Positions 21,882 through 34,882 of a stretch of DNA of 64,000 nt are shown here, piece after piece; the first letter of the stretch is position 1; each line of letters opens with the position of its first letter. The notes below the pieces were generated by a model that was given only the letters and a program-made list of their open reading frames with translations, had not been told where the DNA came from and made no database searches. The translations under genes were made by a program, and so were the position numbers. Source of the stretch: Anthostomella pinea (lineage: Eukaryota; Ascomycota; Sordariomycetes; Xylariales; Xylariaceae); NCBI GenBank assembly GCA_963556695.1, contig CAUWAG010000003.1, positions 5,270,001 through 5,334,000 of the forward strand, written 5' to 3'.

Positions 21882-24800
21882 TTTGGCGGTTGGTTGAGGT
21901 ATTAAAGGATTAGAGTAATACGGTATGTAATGAGTGACTGGGGAAGAAACGTGAAGTGATGAACAACAGGTGTCTAGGCCCGGGTGAAGGAGTGACTGGT
22001 TTATAAAAGAGTGACGATGCCGTGGTAGCAAAAGAGCGTGAGGGTCAAGAAAGTCGACTTGATGGTGAGGGAGGCAGGAAAGGAAGAAGAGTAGAAGCGG
22101 GCGAAGCAGAGGGTATTGAATGAATGACCAGAATGACTAAGATCAGGTACCCTGTAGCGCGGCTGGGCGGCGCAGGTACCAAAACATGCCATTCGAATTT
22201 CGCGGTGCGCTACGCCGCTACTCGACAGATTACATTGACAATGCCTACAGGTTTACAGGTTTGGTACGGGGCACTTGCTGACAGTGACCACTCAGATGCA
22301 CGGTTTGCTTCTGGATAGTGGGATGAATGGAGATGACATTGACTATTGTCAGGATGGTACCTACCCCGCCGGCCGGTGACAGGCTGGCAGGGCACAGCAG
22401 GGCACAGCAGGGCAGCAAGCCCCCGCTAAGAATAGGCGTGAGCATGGGGTCCGTACGGTTGGGCGCAATTTAACTTGTCAATGTGAGGAACATTGCCCTG
22501 TGATAGCCCTGCTGCCCTGATGGGAGTGCGTGATGAAAGGGGTCAGAAGGAGGAGGAGTCCAGACCGCTCCGGGTCCGAGATTTGATGTGTGTTGGATGT
22601 TGGATGGCTCGTGCCCGGCTGGCCAATGGCCTCTATAGTTCGCTCGGCTATTAAACTGCTAAAGAGCTTGTCGGGCTGTGCTAGTCCCCTTTCGGCCATA
22701 TGGCCTGGGGCTGACAGGGGCAGCAGCGAGGGCTGAGAAGAACCCAACCCACCTGACTTTCCTAAAGTAGGTAGACATCTGGATTCTCTCGTATTTCTCT
22801 CACCACGTTCACAGGCTGACGGGTTCGCTTTTTCGTCAGAGGCTACGGAGTCGCGCCGAACCAAGCAACGTTGTGCCCGGGCACACGAGAGGAGAGGGGG
22901 CCGCGGCTGTGTCACTCAGTGGTTTCCTATCTGGGCACCCCTGGTAGACTGCATGGTCCAAGGTGCGACGCGAAATCATCTCAACTTTTGACATGTCGCG
23001 CGACTGCTGACAAGATCGCACGCCTGCATGGAAGTTTGTCCAGGGGCCAGCCTCATCATGCATGATGGATCAGATTCAGAGTCAGACACACAGGCCATCC
23101 AGGGCCAGCCACCACCTGCAAATTCCCCTTACCTACATGCAGGTACCACAGTCTTGTACACCATGCCAGACAGACAGACAGAGCGAGGTGGTCGTTCTGG
23201 TGGTGTGCTTGTGCTTATGCTTACCTACCGAGTCACGAGAGCGCACCCAATCACTTCAGGCTGTGCCGATGGTATGCATCCAACCGAAGACAAGCGCCAT
23301 CCACCCATTTCCCATCCAATCACCCATACACTATGTACTTCTAAGCCGACAACCAGGTTGGAACGCGGTCACGCCGTGCCTCCTTCGTGATTTTACGACT
23401 CAAGATCACTCTGCACCAATGCACCATAGGCATATTGGCAATTGCATCATCGCCTGGCCGGTTCAATTCCAGGTCGTCTAATCGAGACACACCGACGTCG
23501 GGTAGGGCAAACCGGCATGATGGCGCGCGTGTCCGGCGCAAGTCTGCTGCCTGCTGCGGCCTGCCTGCCAGCCTGCCGCCGCGAGACGCAAGCGTGGGAT
23601 TTAAGATTGGATGGAGTTTTGCCTGCTGACTTGTGGGGATGTGGAAATAGATCGGCCTGCAAAACCGGTGCCGACTGATGGGCCGCGAAGTCTAGTAGGG
23701 CCCGCCTGGGGGGGGGCGGCCGGGGGTAGGCAGACGAAAGAAGCAGAGATAGAAGCGATGCAGGATTGTCCCGGCTAGCAACCGGGGAGGACGGTATCAG
23801 ACGAGCCAGGAAAGGACGAGGGATAGCAGGCCAGCCAATGGGCTTAGACAAAATGCCAGTGCCAGGTAACGGAACGGGGATTGGGAGGGCAAACCTGTCA
23901 AGCCTGTTCGCGCATGACAGGCAATAAGCGAACACCATCCTGCTGTGGTAGCTTACCTGACTTGCAACCAGCCTTGGATGCTTCTGGTATCATTCAGTGC
24001 CTCTAGGATCCATTCCGGAATTGCATCGTGTGCGGCGTCGAAATCCAGAACGACGAAAAAGTTCGACGCCCAGGGACCACGGCCAAAACGTCAACTCCAA
24101 AAGTGCGAAAGCGCCGAGAGCCGTCTGGACTCTCTGATCTAGGGCAGCATGATAGGGCTGAAAAGGGGCTGAAGGGGTTGTGCGTGCTCCCCATACGAAC
24201 GGTGCATACCGCCAAGGTCTAGCGATCCTACCCCGTTGCTCACCGATTTCGCGAAAAAACGACTCAGCTTCACGCGTTGTGAGCAATCCTGTCATGTGAC
24301 AAAAAACGAGGACCCTCGTAATTGCTTTACGAGGTTATTTTGGGTCTTACAGTGGATGCAACATATCTGCCATGCCTGAATCGATTGCTCACCAGGACAA
24401 GTAATCAGTGATCATTTGGGCATCTGGCGGAGCTTGGCATAAGCTTGGTGGCCGATGGTTCAGACTCTACCTACGTAACATGCCCGCCCCGTCCCCATCA
24501 CTTTGCACGATAGGCCACATGAACGACGACTTGATCATGGAGCTGCGCCTCGGCGCAAACTTCCAACGCTTTGTTTCCTTTCCTGAGAAACTCCTACCTG
24601 CGCCTAGTTCCCAGGTAGGCTGGACGATGCAAGGGATTCACAATATACCGCGATAGCTCGTCAGCTGCTATCGATAATGTGACGACCTTGCGGATGGCAT
24701 ATGCCTCGCACCAAGGGACCACCAAGGCTCACATACATACATATACATACATATACATGAGGCGCCCATGGGATATGAATGAGTGGCCGGCACTTTCAGA

Positions 24801-26034
24801 CCCGTCATCCATGGCCTCAAACACCCCCCAAATAATGAAAGCCAAGTCAAGACGGTATAGGCTTCCAGATCCATTGAAGCCGGTGGACGTCTTCAGACCA
24901 TTCTCGCCTCATCCGCCTCATCCTGTATTGGGCCATGAACCATTGGAAGCATTGGCATATAGATCCATAGCATGCCCTACTCTACCACCGAATCCAACGA
25001 ACAAACACCCACCCCCATACCCATACCCATACCCACCAGCTCAGAGACTCGTTCGACGAAACCGCCGCATCTACTCATTCATTCATTGTCAATCTCAAAT
25101 TTGCTTGGCTTGGCGTTCCCACTCTCGTGCCTCTCACTCCCGTGCCTCACAAATGCAGCACTGATGTAAGGTACTCGCAGCCTTCGCAGGCCAGGCTCCG
25201 GTTAGCCGCAGGCGCAGTAGCAAGCGAAATCACCCATCGTATCGTCCTTGACTCCTTGCCCGTATCAGTACACCAGCCCACCTGCACCCTATCACGAGCA
25301 GCAGGCAACCAATTAGATACCATAAATACCGATACCAGAAACCCCGAACGAAACCCGCTAGACGGAGCCGAGGAGCCCTCCTCGCCGCTCCTCGCCTCGC
25401 GTGCTGTGTCTGCGAGTAGACCAGACCAGACCAAGCCCCTGTCCTGAGCTGAGCCGAGTAGATCATGGCATGCCTTCGAGCGCGTGCATATGTACCGCAA
25501 AACAGCAGCCGCATGTTATTATTACTATAACATATCCGCAACCCCAGCCCAGCACGGGAGGAACCCTCGGTCCCTCGTGGCTCAATCGAAGCGTCAACAT
25601 CACGGGTGATATTGATAATTGCAACAAATCAACCCTCCACCGCCTGAGCCTCGGACGCCCCACATCGACTCCGATGCCTTCCAGTCTTAAAGGAACGACC
25701 CGCGGGTCCTCGGGCTCCTCAGCCGTCGTCCATGAATTTAACATGTCAAATATAAAACACAACTGGCTAAACTCGAAGAACAACAATCTAGCGTGTAATT
25801 ATGCGTTGTTTATTACACCACAGGTAGGTATGCAATGATCACTCAGTCCTATCACCAATGATCATCCATCCCAGAATCTATCTATCCCTCTACGCCGGAA
25901 AGAGATAGGCTTTTCAAAGCACACATACATGCGCACACGCCGAGGGGGAAATCGCCAGCCACCTCTACCTCCCATCCCCTAATGGCATAGTCGCTATCGT
26001 TTAATCCATGGAATGTGTCTTAATGCCTGCTGTA
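21882..26034. other. 4.1-kb intergenic region without a supported gene
   Basis: Upstream of the GPI-protein gene and downstream of the histidine kinase gene. Open frames on both strands are low-complexity and mutually overlapping; none shows family motifs or a splice pattern. Small simple repeats occur: a CATA-type microsatellite around 24730-24760 and a CCCATA repeat around 25014-25038. The 5' part may be a long promoter or leader of the GPI gene. Confidence 0.5.
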
Positions 26035-29000
26035 TCATGCAACCCAGGAACTCATGAATGATCCACCTAGTGTTTTGTTCCCGTTTGAAACCTCCCTCAG
26101 CAAGATCTCAATCTTTTTGAGCAACTGTGATATACGAAAAGGCTTCGATACCACATCATCCATGCCTGCCTTTCTTGTTTCTGCTATCTGCTCGTCCCTC
26201 ACGTTTGCGGTGACGGCGATGACGGGTACATGGCCGCTGATCGCGCCGCTCTGTTGCATCTTCCGAATTTCCCGCACGCAGGTCACGCCATCCATGTTTG
26301 GCATTTCGAGATCCATCAAGATGACCGACAGCCGCTTGCCGTCGGCCCTGCGAAAGATGGTGCTGTCGAGAAATGCCAGGGCTTCTATGCCGTCGTTGGC
26401 CGCGTTAACGCCGATGCCTTGCTTCTTAAGCTGCTTAACCAGGACGGTCTGATTGACTAGATTGTCCTCGACGACCAATACTTCTAGGTCGCGTGGGTTG
26501 AACTCAGGCGCGGCTTTGGGGGCTGCGAGGTCCGCTCCAAGACTGGCGGAGGCCGGATCTTGGTGCGTGGGCAATACTTGTTGTACGAACGACTGCTGAC
26601 GGCCGATTTGACGCTTGACCTTGGCTGTGAGCTCGGTTTGGGTATCGACAGCAGGACGCGTCGCCTTGCGTGCCGCTATGAAAAATCCAAAGGAACTTCC
26701 GACTCCAGCCTCGGAAGCGACACCAATCTGCCCGCCATGTAACTCTGCAAGCTGGCGAGAAATGAAGAGCCCGAGTCCGCTTCCCCCGTACTGCGCGTGG
26801 GTTCGAGGGGACGCCTGGGAGAATCGAGTGAAAAGAATCTTAATCTCTTCAGGTGTGAGACCACATCCAGTATCCCTTACCAGAAAACTAAAGTATAGCA
26901 CCTCTTCGTTGCCCCACTCCTCGCCAGCAACTAGATTCGGGCTTATCGTCTTGGGTGGGATATACTGGAAATTGGGAGTGTCGGCCTGGAGAGGAGGCTC
27001 CCGTGATACTCCTACGGACACCGTAATGTTGCGTGTAGTCGAAGCAGCTGTAAACTTGATGGCGTTCGTTATGAGGTTGATTAGTATTTGGAGCACTCGG
27101 CTGGGGTCGAAATTCGCCCAGTCCACCACAACTTCTCCGAGGCAGAGGCTGTCTTCGTGAGACATGCGGATGTCTTTGGCCTGCAGCTCAGGCTCAAATA
27201 TTTTGACAGCCCGTTCGACCACCTCAGCCGGTCTTGCCACAATAGGCGTAATGAGTAGAAGGTTGGAATCGAGTTTGGAGACGGTAAGGATATCGTCGAC
27301 AATTGATTTCTGATGTTGCACGCATACGGATATCGTATTCGCTGCTTCCATACAGCCCTCAACATCCTCGCGCGACGGTGGACTCCCTCTGGCGCGGTGA
27401 TTCATCAGCGTGGCCGAGATATCGTCAGCACACTGTAAAATGGCACTGAGAGGATTTCTCATCTCATGGGACGTGATGTCGATGAACTCGTTCTGCTGCC
27501 GCCTTGTCTCCTCAGATTCTTTCAACCTACGATTTTGAAGACCCTGTGCCCATTTCAATGAGGATATGTCCGTGATCGAGCCCATAATCGATCGAAGGGA
27601 GCCATCCGCAGTGAACTCGGGTTGGGCGTTGACCATAACCCAGTAGTCTATATCTTCTCCGTTGAGGCCGATTGGGTTCACGAGCAATTTCTTCATCTGT
27701 AATTCGCCCGTCCAGGGTTGGTGATCGACGGCCATTGTGTGCCAGGCGGTCTCCGAGGTCTCCAAGCTGCTGTCCTCGATCTGCCATCTCCATGATTTCT
27801 CGGATTTCTCGTGTCTGGGATGACCAGTCATCTCGAAATAACGATCGTTGCCCTCGCGCAATACGCCATCAGGGTCGATCAAGAACATCCCTAGAGGAGA
27901 TAGCTCGGTCATCCTCCGGAGACGATCAGTCTGTACGGCAAGTTGCTGAGACAGTTGCTGTGCTTCCAAAGCCGCCGCTTCAGCAGCATATCTACTGCGA
28001 CTCATTTCCTCTTCAAAGAGCATGAAGGAGGCCAACGAGGTTGCTAGCTGTCGGTTAAGCATACTCGTGAACGCCTTGTAAGCATCGTCGTACGGCCGGC
28101 GTGGATTTACGCCAACCACAAGGAAAGCAAGAATAGTGTCCCCTTCGGTTGGCCGGACCGGGAAGATAATGGCCTGGGAGCATGGATCCTCAGAGCCGCG
28201 CCACTCGATACCTTCCAGCAGTGCTTTGGGAAGGCTCCCGTCACGCGTGTGGAGCAGTGTGGGCTCGCGAGTGCGAATTGCCTCACGAAATGCTGGTATG
28301 AAACCCTCGCGACTTCGCTTGAGGTCAAGTTGGCGGGGAGCCGCGACGTGGTTTTCCGGAATGCCGATGGAGCCTTCGTAGAAGCAAGTCTTCATAGACA
28401 TGCTGCTACCGGATGACACTGATGACATATCATTCTCCTCGGAGTCCCCGACAGAGTATACCAACGCGAATGGAATATCGTAATGACTGTCGTCTAGGGC
28501 GTCTAGAAGTAGTTTCCAGAATTGCTTAATACCCCGAGCCCTGGAAAGATTACTACCGACTCTGTTGACGGTCTCCATTCGCCGCTTGGCCAGGACAGTT
28601 TTCGTTGTCTCAAAAGGGACATTGTAAAAGCCTAGGATCTTTTTTGTCCCCCCGTGCAGCGGCGTCAGCGACCAGGAAAAGAAACATTCTTCCAGAAAGC
28701 CATGACGATGTATAGGTATGCATTCGTCCTCCTTCTGGAAAGCGATACCTGTGCGAGCAACGTGGCTAAACGGTCCACTGGCTACCTCCCAAGCCTCTGC
28801 GTGTATGTTAACATCCTGTCTTTGAACCCGTACGGCCATTTTCTAGATGAAGAAGGAAAGGGAACAACAAAGCTTGTTCTCGAATACAAGGCTCCGGGTC
28901 TTAGGATGGGATGTTTTTATACGTACCGGAGAAGGGACCCGAGAAGCAAGTCCCCATCATATTGGGGTGTTTGAGCCCAGCGAGTTCATTGGCATATGCC

Positions 29001-30133
29001 TCATTGTAAAGCATAGTCAAGTCAGCGCCCCAGAAAATGGAAGCGGGAAAAGGATTGTTCATGAGAAGGTTGACAAGTTGACGGAACTCGGGCGACCAGT
29101 GATCCATAGGGCCTAACGATGTGGCTTCCCAATTCACAGCCCTGGCAATGGCAATGTGGTCGGACACCAAGCCCTTGGGATTTCGCACAGTCCAATCCGG
29201 ACATGCCCTTTCCGGAGCTCCAAGTGTCACTGTCTTGGTCTGGGAAGATTCGCCGGTGCTGCTAGAGTTCGTAAGGGGGTTCGAGGTCTCCGGGTGCTGT
29301 TTCGACCCTACCAGCGTAGTCGTGGTCGAGGTGGTCAGAGTGTCGGCAGTGGCTACCGCTGGAGGCGTCATGGGTGCGTCCTCGAATGACCCATGCGACT
29401 GACGATCCAAAGAAAGAGACGTCTCGTGAACATGCAGCCCGGTATTCCACAGATTGCCACTGACCAGTCGCCATCGCTTCCTGACGGTGGATCCTGTCCA
29501 CAGCATGTCGGCATACAGGAAGCTGAGTGGGAAGCAATCCTTGGAGTCGTCATGTTTCGTCACACCAGTAGCCCACGACTTGAAGTCTTGGTAGGCGGCG
29601 CCCGTCGCCGACTCGGCCTCGCTGCAGTTGCCAGTGATGACATCGAGCAGTTGCTCGTGCAGGCACAGTGCCGAGTTGCAAAAGAGTGGCGCCAGCCCAG
29701 TCAGGGGAAGAGGAGCGTCGTCGTCGGGATCCAGATCAATAACGAAAGTCGGACGGGAGTCCTGGTCCAGGATCTCGGTCACGGCGAGGGCGCTGAACTC
29801 GCCGAGTGAGTCGAGCCTGTCCCTTGAAGTTGAACTGCTGCTGGTGTCACTCGTCTGGCTGGTCTGGCTGATCAAATTGGCGGGCGATTCTTGTCGGTCA
29901 TCGTCCCCAGAGCCAGAGGCAGGACGCTCCATCGTAGAGTAGACCACGATGCGGTCGCCCACGGACTCGGAGAGGTCCTTCGGTTTCTAGGTAGGGAGGT
30001 GAAATGTTAACGAGGGTCATGTTTTCCAAGTTGGACCGTGACGTCGTAGCGTGGCAGAATTGCTGGACTGCAGGTGTGGTCGAGAATTGAAGCTACCTTG
30101 GACCGCTTGGAGGCGAGGCGTTCCGGGCGTGCG
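26035..30133 (-). CDS. Hybrid sensor histidine kinase, start unresolved
   Basis: Large fungal two-component kinase that autophosphorylates and passes phosphate to its own receiver. Exons 29986-28927 and 28796-26035 are joined by a 130-nt intron (GTACGT...CGCAG) that yields GPFS-EAWEV. A GAF-like region (IHRHGFLEECFFSWSLTPLH onward) and a PAS domain (LGMFLIDPDGVLREGNDRYF) lead to HisKA (FIDITSHEMRNPLSA, phospho-His near residue 795 of the joined exons), HATPase (LINLITNAIKFT, DTGCGL, GGSGLGLFIS) and a receiver (VVEDNLVNQT, LMDLEMPNMDG with phospho-Asp, VSKPF). Sequence before 29986 (KPKDLSESVGDRIVVYSTME) is conserved in the family, and CTACCTAG precedes it. So I infer an upstream exon at 30133-30097 encoding ARPERLASKRSK, and at least one more containing the start codon. 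ATG 29932 is the fallback start. All catalytic residues are present. Confidence 0.85.
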
Positions 30134-31376
30134 CTAATGAATCAAACTTGCATAAAAGGGGAAGCACTTGCCGACTCATGCGGGAGCCCGTCTTCTTCCA
30201 ACCTCCAACTTTGGGGTACAGCATGTCGTCATGTCGAGCCGATAACCGCCCCTAAACCCGCCCTGATACGGTGACCCCTGGACCCTTACTACCTACCTAC
30301 ATATAGAGAAGGGGTCGTTGTTTTGATATCTTCAATATTGCATGTACTACATGAGCTAACAATTCCATTCGCAGCCACATTCAAGATGCCAAAACGAGCC
30401 GACCCCTCTGTCTTGAGACTTTCAAGTAGTACAAGGCTGAGACCAGTGTGTAAGGTATCTTCGAAGCAGGAGTTGTCGAACTGACTGACCACAACGAATC
30501 CGTTACCTAGTCATAGACCAGTGGCAGAGACCCCCATGTAATGTAGAGGCATCGCCGGCGCTTCATGTATCAGCGAACAGTAGACATATGTAACTGTCGG
30601 CATGAGCACTACCTACCTTTCACCACGCCATGTTGAAGCAACAAAGCTGGCTGGCAGCTCGTATTCCCGAGCCCTGCGGCTTCTGATTATATATGTGCAC
30701 TTGCTTACATGACTTAATAGAGCCTTGAAGCCTTAAACGCACTTCTACCGATAGGTCGCTCTAAGCACCATATACCACAGCCATTATTCTTGTCAAGGGA
30801 CGTAAGTTTGCTCCTCTCTGATTTGTGTCTTTTCCAACGTTGCTAACTTAGTCACCCGAGCTCGGAACGATTCGAGGACTAAAGCTTCGCAGGAAAACGA
30901 CGATCGCTCGTTTGCGTTTTGCAAATAACTAGACGAGCAAAGTGAGTATCGGTTAGCAACTCCAGCACCAATGCAAAGCTATACCAAGAAAGAATGACTT
31001 GGGGTTGGCCGCATGACCGAGGCATTGAGAAGGCGGTAGAATGGGTATTAACAAGGCACGGGAGCGGATAGGGGCATGGACGGGCAATCAGTGCAAAGCA
31101 AATCATGTCTGCATATTAAACGAACAAAACTCTCCAAGTATCGGCTTCGCTGCCTACCAGTGGCCGATGATATCGTGCTCTTCCGAGCAGATTGAACACT
31201 TTTTCGTGATGAACCACCTTGAGCGAATGCAAGTGGATACAACGGACAATCAAACCATTACGCCGCCATAACCCTCCTTCCGGACCCTGAGCCGACCGGT
31301 TCCGACCATGACAAGAACCAAGCGATATATACGGAACGAGACCGTGTGTCGAAGATAGTTATGTCGTCGAGATTCG
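30134..31376. other. Intergenic; may hold the histidine kinase first exon
   Basis: Between the 5' side of the histidine kinase and the 3' end of the KH gene. ATG codons near 30180 and 30230 on the minus strand could belong to the kinase first exon, but I could not join one in frame. Otherwise nothing recognised. Confidence 0.4.
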
Positions 31377-32981
31377 TTAGATGCGGTGTTTCTCACTTTC
31401 TGTTCATAGTGACCCTCGTTAGTTCGTTGGAGATTGTTACTGCCAACCGGCACGAGCCGGCTGCTGGGATTGGAGCTTACCGAGTCGAGAATAAAGCATG
31501 TACAATGCCATTCTGTTGCACTCCTCCGTCCCTGTGATCGTGACGAGACGCTCATTGCTATTGTCTTGCGGCTCGTTGATCTTGATGACGCTCCCGCTGA
31601 TCTGTCTGATCTCGTTGATCTTCTGTCCACCCTTGCCGATGATTGCACCAACCATGTCGTTGGGAATATAGATCTGCTGTGTCAGCGGCGCTCCAGCTGC
31701 ACCTCCTTGCATGGGGGGTTGAGCATGGGGACCGCCGTGAGGCTGGGAACCGCCCATATGACCAGCTTGATGAGGCGGCATGTGAGGAGCTGCTCCATAA
31801 GCAGCGGCCTGGGGATAGTGCATCGGAACATTCGGGTTGGGCTGGGGAGCGGCAGCGTGGGGGTTGTATGGCTGGGCCGGGTACGGTGCCGGAGGGTATT
31901 GGTGCGATCGAGGGTCCGGTCGTTTCCCATAGTTCTCACGATGGCCGAAGTTGCCGCCGGCAGGTTGAGGGGAGTAGGGAACGACTTGCATACCGCCAGG
32001 GACAACACCTGCCGGTCCTCCACTTCGGGTCGCGTACGCCGAGGCAGCGGGGCCACCGAAGCGTTCGTTGAGCTGCTCAAGAAGCGTGCTGCCTACGTAA
32101 TAAGTAGCAATGTGAACGGCATCAGCTACACCCATAACAACAAGTGAGCGTTCACTAGAAAGGGGCAGGCAAGAGTCCGAAGCATTGAGGCGCGCACCCG
32201 ACGCATCCTGAATCTCACGGATCCGGACACCGCCCTTGCCGATGATGGACCCTATGAGAACGTGGGGAATGAGTAGACGGAGGGGATAAGTCTTGGACTG
32301 CGCGCTGGAGGATTCGGTCAAGGGCTCGTTGTTCAGGGTGCGAATAATCAAACCAAATGCCTGGAAAAAATGTTAGTTGCATGACGACGTGATCCATCGG
32401 GGGGTTTTTACCTTAGCAACAGCATCAACCACGCCACTGACGGTTAGGATACGCTCTACAGCACCTTTCTGGTAGTCACTGACGGTGCACTTGGCACCCG
32501 ATTGCTTTCGGATGTTGGATACATTCTCACCACCCTTGCCAATGATAGTGGCGGCTTCTGGGCTTGAGATCACAGCACGAACATGGATCCAGGCGGTCTC
32601 ATCTCCAACGTTGCTCGGTGTAGCGTTGGGAACGGCAACAGTTCCGGTGACGGGAGCAGGCGGAGCAGCAGCGGCGGAGGCGGCAGCCTTGGAGTCGTTG
32701 GCATCAGGCACGACGGTATCGCCTTGCTCATCCTTTACTTCGGCCTTCTCACCGTTCGTCACTTCAGCCTTGACCGCGCCGTTGGCTTCGGCAGTGGCCG
32801 CTACGCCATTGCCATTGCTCTCGGGTACTTGGATAGCCTGCTCCTCATCGGGCTCGTTGTTGATGACCTTGTCCAGAGCGGGTCGTTTGGCATCGGGCTG
32901 TTCGTTGGATCGGGAGGGCGAAGAGGCATCCTCCAGAGGGCGCTTGGCCGGGTTGGTCGGATGAGTCGGGGAAGCAGACAT
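31377..32981 (-). CDS. Triple KH-domain RNA-binding protein (Pbp2/Rnc1-like)
   Basis: 490-residue poly(C)-binding-type RNA-binding protein, similar in layout to S. cerevisiae Pbp2/Hek2 and S. pombe Rnc1, which control mRNA stability and localisation. Exons 32981-32412, 32360-31481 and a 23-nt last exon 31399-31377 that ends SEKHRI; introns are 51 and 81 nt. Three KH domains each carry the GXXG loop as IIGKGG, near residues 146, 228 and 430. The N-terminus is charged and Ala-rich (to about 130). The linker before KH3 is rich in Pro, His, Gln and Tyr (PPAPYPAQPYNPHAAAPQP), suggesting disorder. I chose ATG 32981 (MSASPTHP) because the longer frame starts with TTG. The last intron is supported because reading through it gives an unrelated stop, while splicing gives the family's C-terminus. 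Confidence 0.9.
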
Positions 32982-34882
32982 TTTGTCCTGTATGTATTTT
33001 TCACTCAAGTCGGTGCGATATGTCTCAGAGCCGAAACGCGATTGATATTGAGTATCGATTGATCTTCTTTATCTACACCTTGGGGATTTCCGAAGGAAAA
33101 CGTGCAGGTGTAGGTGTAGTGGCTCAGGACGGACGAGAGGCAGTTGCAGGCACACGGAAGTTGGTGGTTCTTGTGCGTGGGATCAAAATATCAGGTCGGA
33201 CTTGGGACGGCAGGGTCGAGGTAGTGGAGGCGAGAACGAGGTCGGTTTCGCCAGCGCTGGTGGCTACGATGGAAGGAGGGTGAAGTGAGAGATCTCGCGG
33301 ATCGAAAGGCCCGTACAGACAGGCGGTGGTAACTGAGAGGAATGCTGGACAAAGTGGTGCCTGCAGAGTAGGTTGCGGTGGAGGCAAAGACGGAGGACGA
33401 CGAGGCTGACCAGAGCAGGTAGACCCGAGTGAGGTTGAGGTGTATGGTGGGAAGAGAGTTGGCTACAACGATGGAAGAAATGAGGTGTGCAGCGTGGTGG
33501 CAGGATTAGAGAGGTAAATAGTCCCCAAACCTTTGCTGTCAAGTCAAACGGAACAGGAGCGACAGAAGCCAGGAGCCGTTTCCTTTTCCTTTTCTTCTTC
33601 TCGCGTTTGGGAAGCTACCTTGCCAAAAGTGGCTGGTGATAGGCAGCTAGCCGTCGTCTGTCTCGACTCGACTTCTTGAGTGGATGTATGGTGTGAGATG
33701 GTAGAAGGGGGTAACCGGGATGCGGTGGGGGTTGTATGTTGGTCAAGACTGTTGGTCAAGACTGTGGTTGTTGTGTGGTGAAGAGGTAACGTGCACCTGG
33801 TGATGGCGATTGCCGCTGGAAAGGCAGAAGAAAGGTTGATGAGCTTCAATCTCAGGGCAGCTTGAGTGGATGCAGAGACAGGCAGACAGGATGCAGAATC
33901 CAGATGCGTGGTCCGCTGGAAAAACCTTAATGCAGACAAGGTGGGGACAGCGCCACGAACGTGCGGTGATGCGGAGATTTGCTGATGCTGATGCTGATGC
34001 GATGCAGGAGGATGGCAGAGGCAGAATCAAATGAAGAGGGTGTGCAGAACGTCGAAATGAGGTATCGGCGTGGATATGTAGGAGGTGGTGGAAATGTGTC
34101 CGGGGGTGACAGATTAAATAAAGGGTGAAGGACCATGGAAGGGAGAGCGAAAAATGGTCAGCGACGGGAATGAAGATGTGCGTCGAACGCTGCTGCTGTT
34201 GCTGTCTCACCCAGGCACCCGAGCACCTGATGCAAGAAAGTCTAAAGATCTGCAGCTCGCACGGCCTGGTGTATGGGGTTCCCCACAGAAGTAGCTGCTG
34301 TGCGAGCGGCATCCCCATGTTGATTGGCCGATGAGGCCATATTACAGTATTAGTACATCCATGTACTGTGAGTGTCCTACTGCGGATCTGTGCTGAGGCA
34401 GCTCCAGAGGCGGAGAGGCGGAGAGGTCATCGACTCAACACACATCTGCCACGGAGCACCGTCCCCTTCTTAGGTAACCTCGATATTGCCAAAATACCTC
34501 CTATACCAATAGTACTTGAAGCTGATGGGCGGATCTTCTTCATTGCACTATCTGCTGGAAATAGCACATATTGAGAATCCTCTACATTAGTAATTGTGTG
34601 TACATGCAGCCGGCACTTCGCTACCGAGACCTGCCCCCTACTAACCTGCCAGTATTTGTTGTGGACTGTACAGCCACCTTGTCGCGTTACCTTGAGAGCT
34701 CATAGACGAATATCACAACGGCGTGGCATTCATCTTGAGAGGAGAGATACCGAGTGCCAAAACGGCCGCCACATCCACAACCCACTATCCAGGCACGGTA
34801 TCACATTTGATCAGGCGACAACTCTGACGCCAACAAACTGTGACGGCAAAGTTGTAAATGCCGAGGTGCCCGACATTCTGAG
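32982..34882. other. Divergent promoter region, KH gene and 34883 gene
   Basis: 1.9 kb between two divergent genes. The part next to the KH gene is pyrimidine-rich on the coding strand, as in long fungal leaders. Open frames here are low-complexity. No repeat or RNA gene recognised. Confidence 0.5.

Noticed and set aside
23441..23480. GGTTCAATTCC resembles a tRNA B box
   Set aside because: The flanking CCTGG/CCAGG stem leaves a 10-nt loop, not the 7-nt T loop, and no A box or acceptor stem was found.
23447..23938. 163-codon open frame on the minus strand
   Set aside because: Pro/Arg/Ala-rich low-complexity translation, overlaps open frames on the other strand, no motif or start context.
24679..25164. 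161-codon open frame on the plus strand
   Set aside because: Consists largely of microsatellite-derived residues (HTYTYIYM, PYPYPYPP); no family resemblance.
31437..31480. KH protein ending in QPARAGWQ
   Set aside because: A GTAAGC donor at 31480 and acceptor at 31400 give the family C-terminus SEKHRI instead.
33543..34318. Long minus-strand open frames (131 and 191 codons) upstream of the KH gene
   Set aside because: Composition reflects a pyrimidine-rich leader; no conserved motif, and the frames overlap each other.
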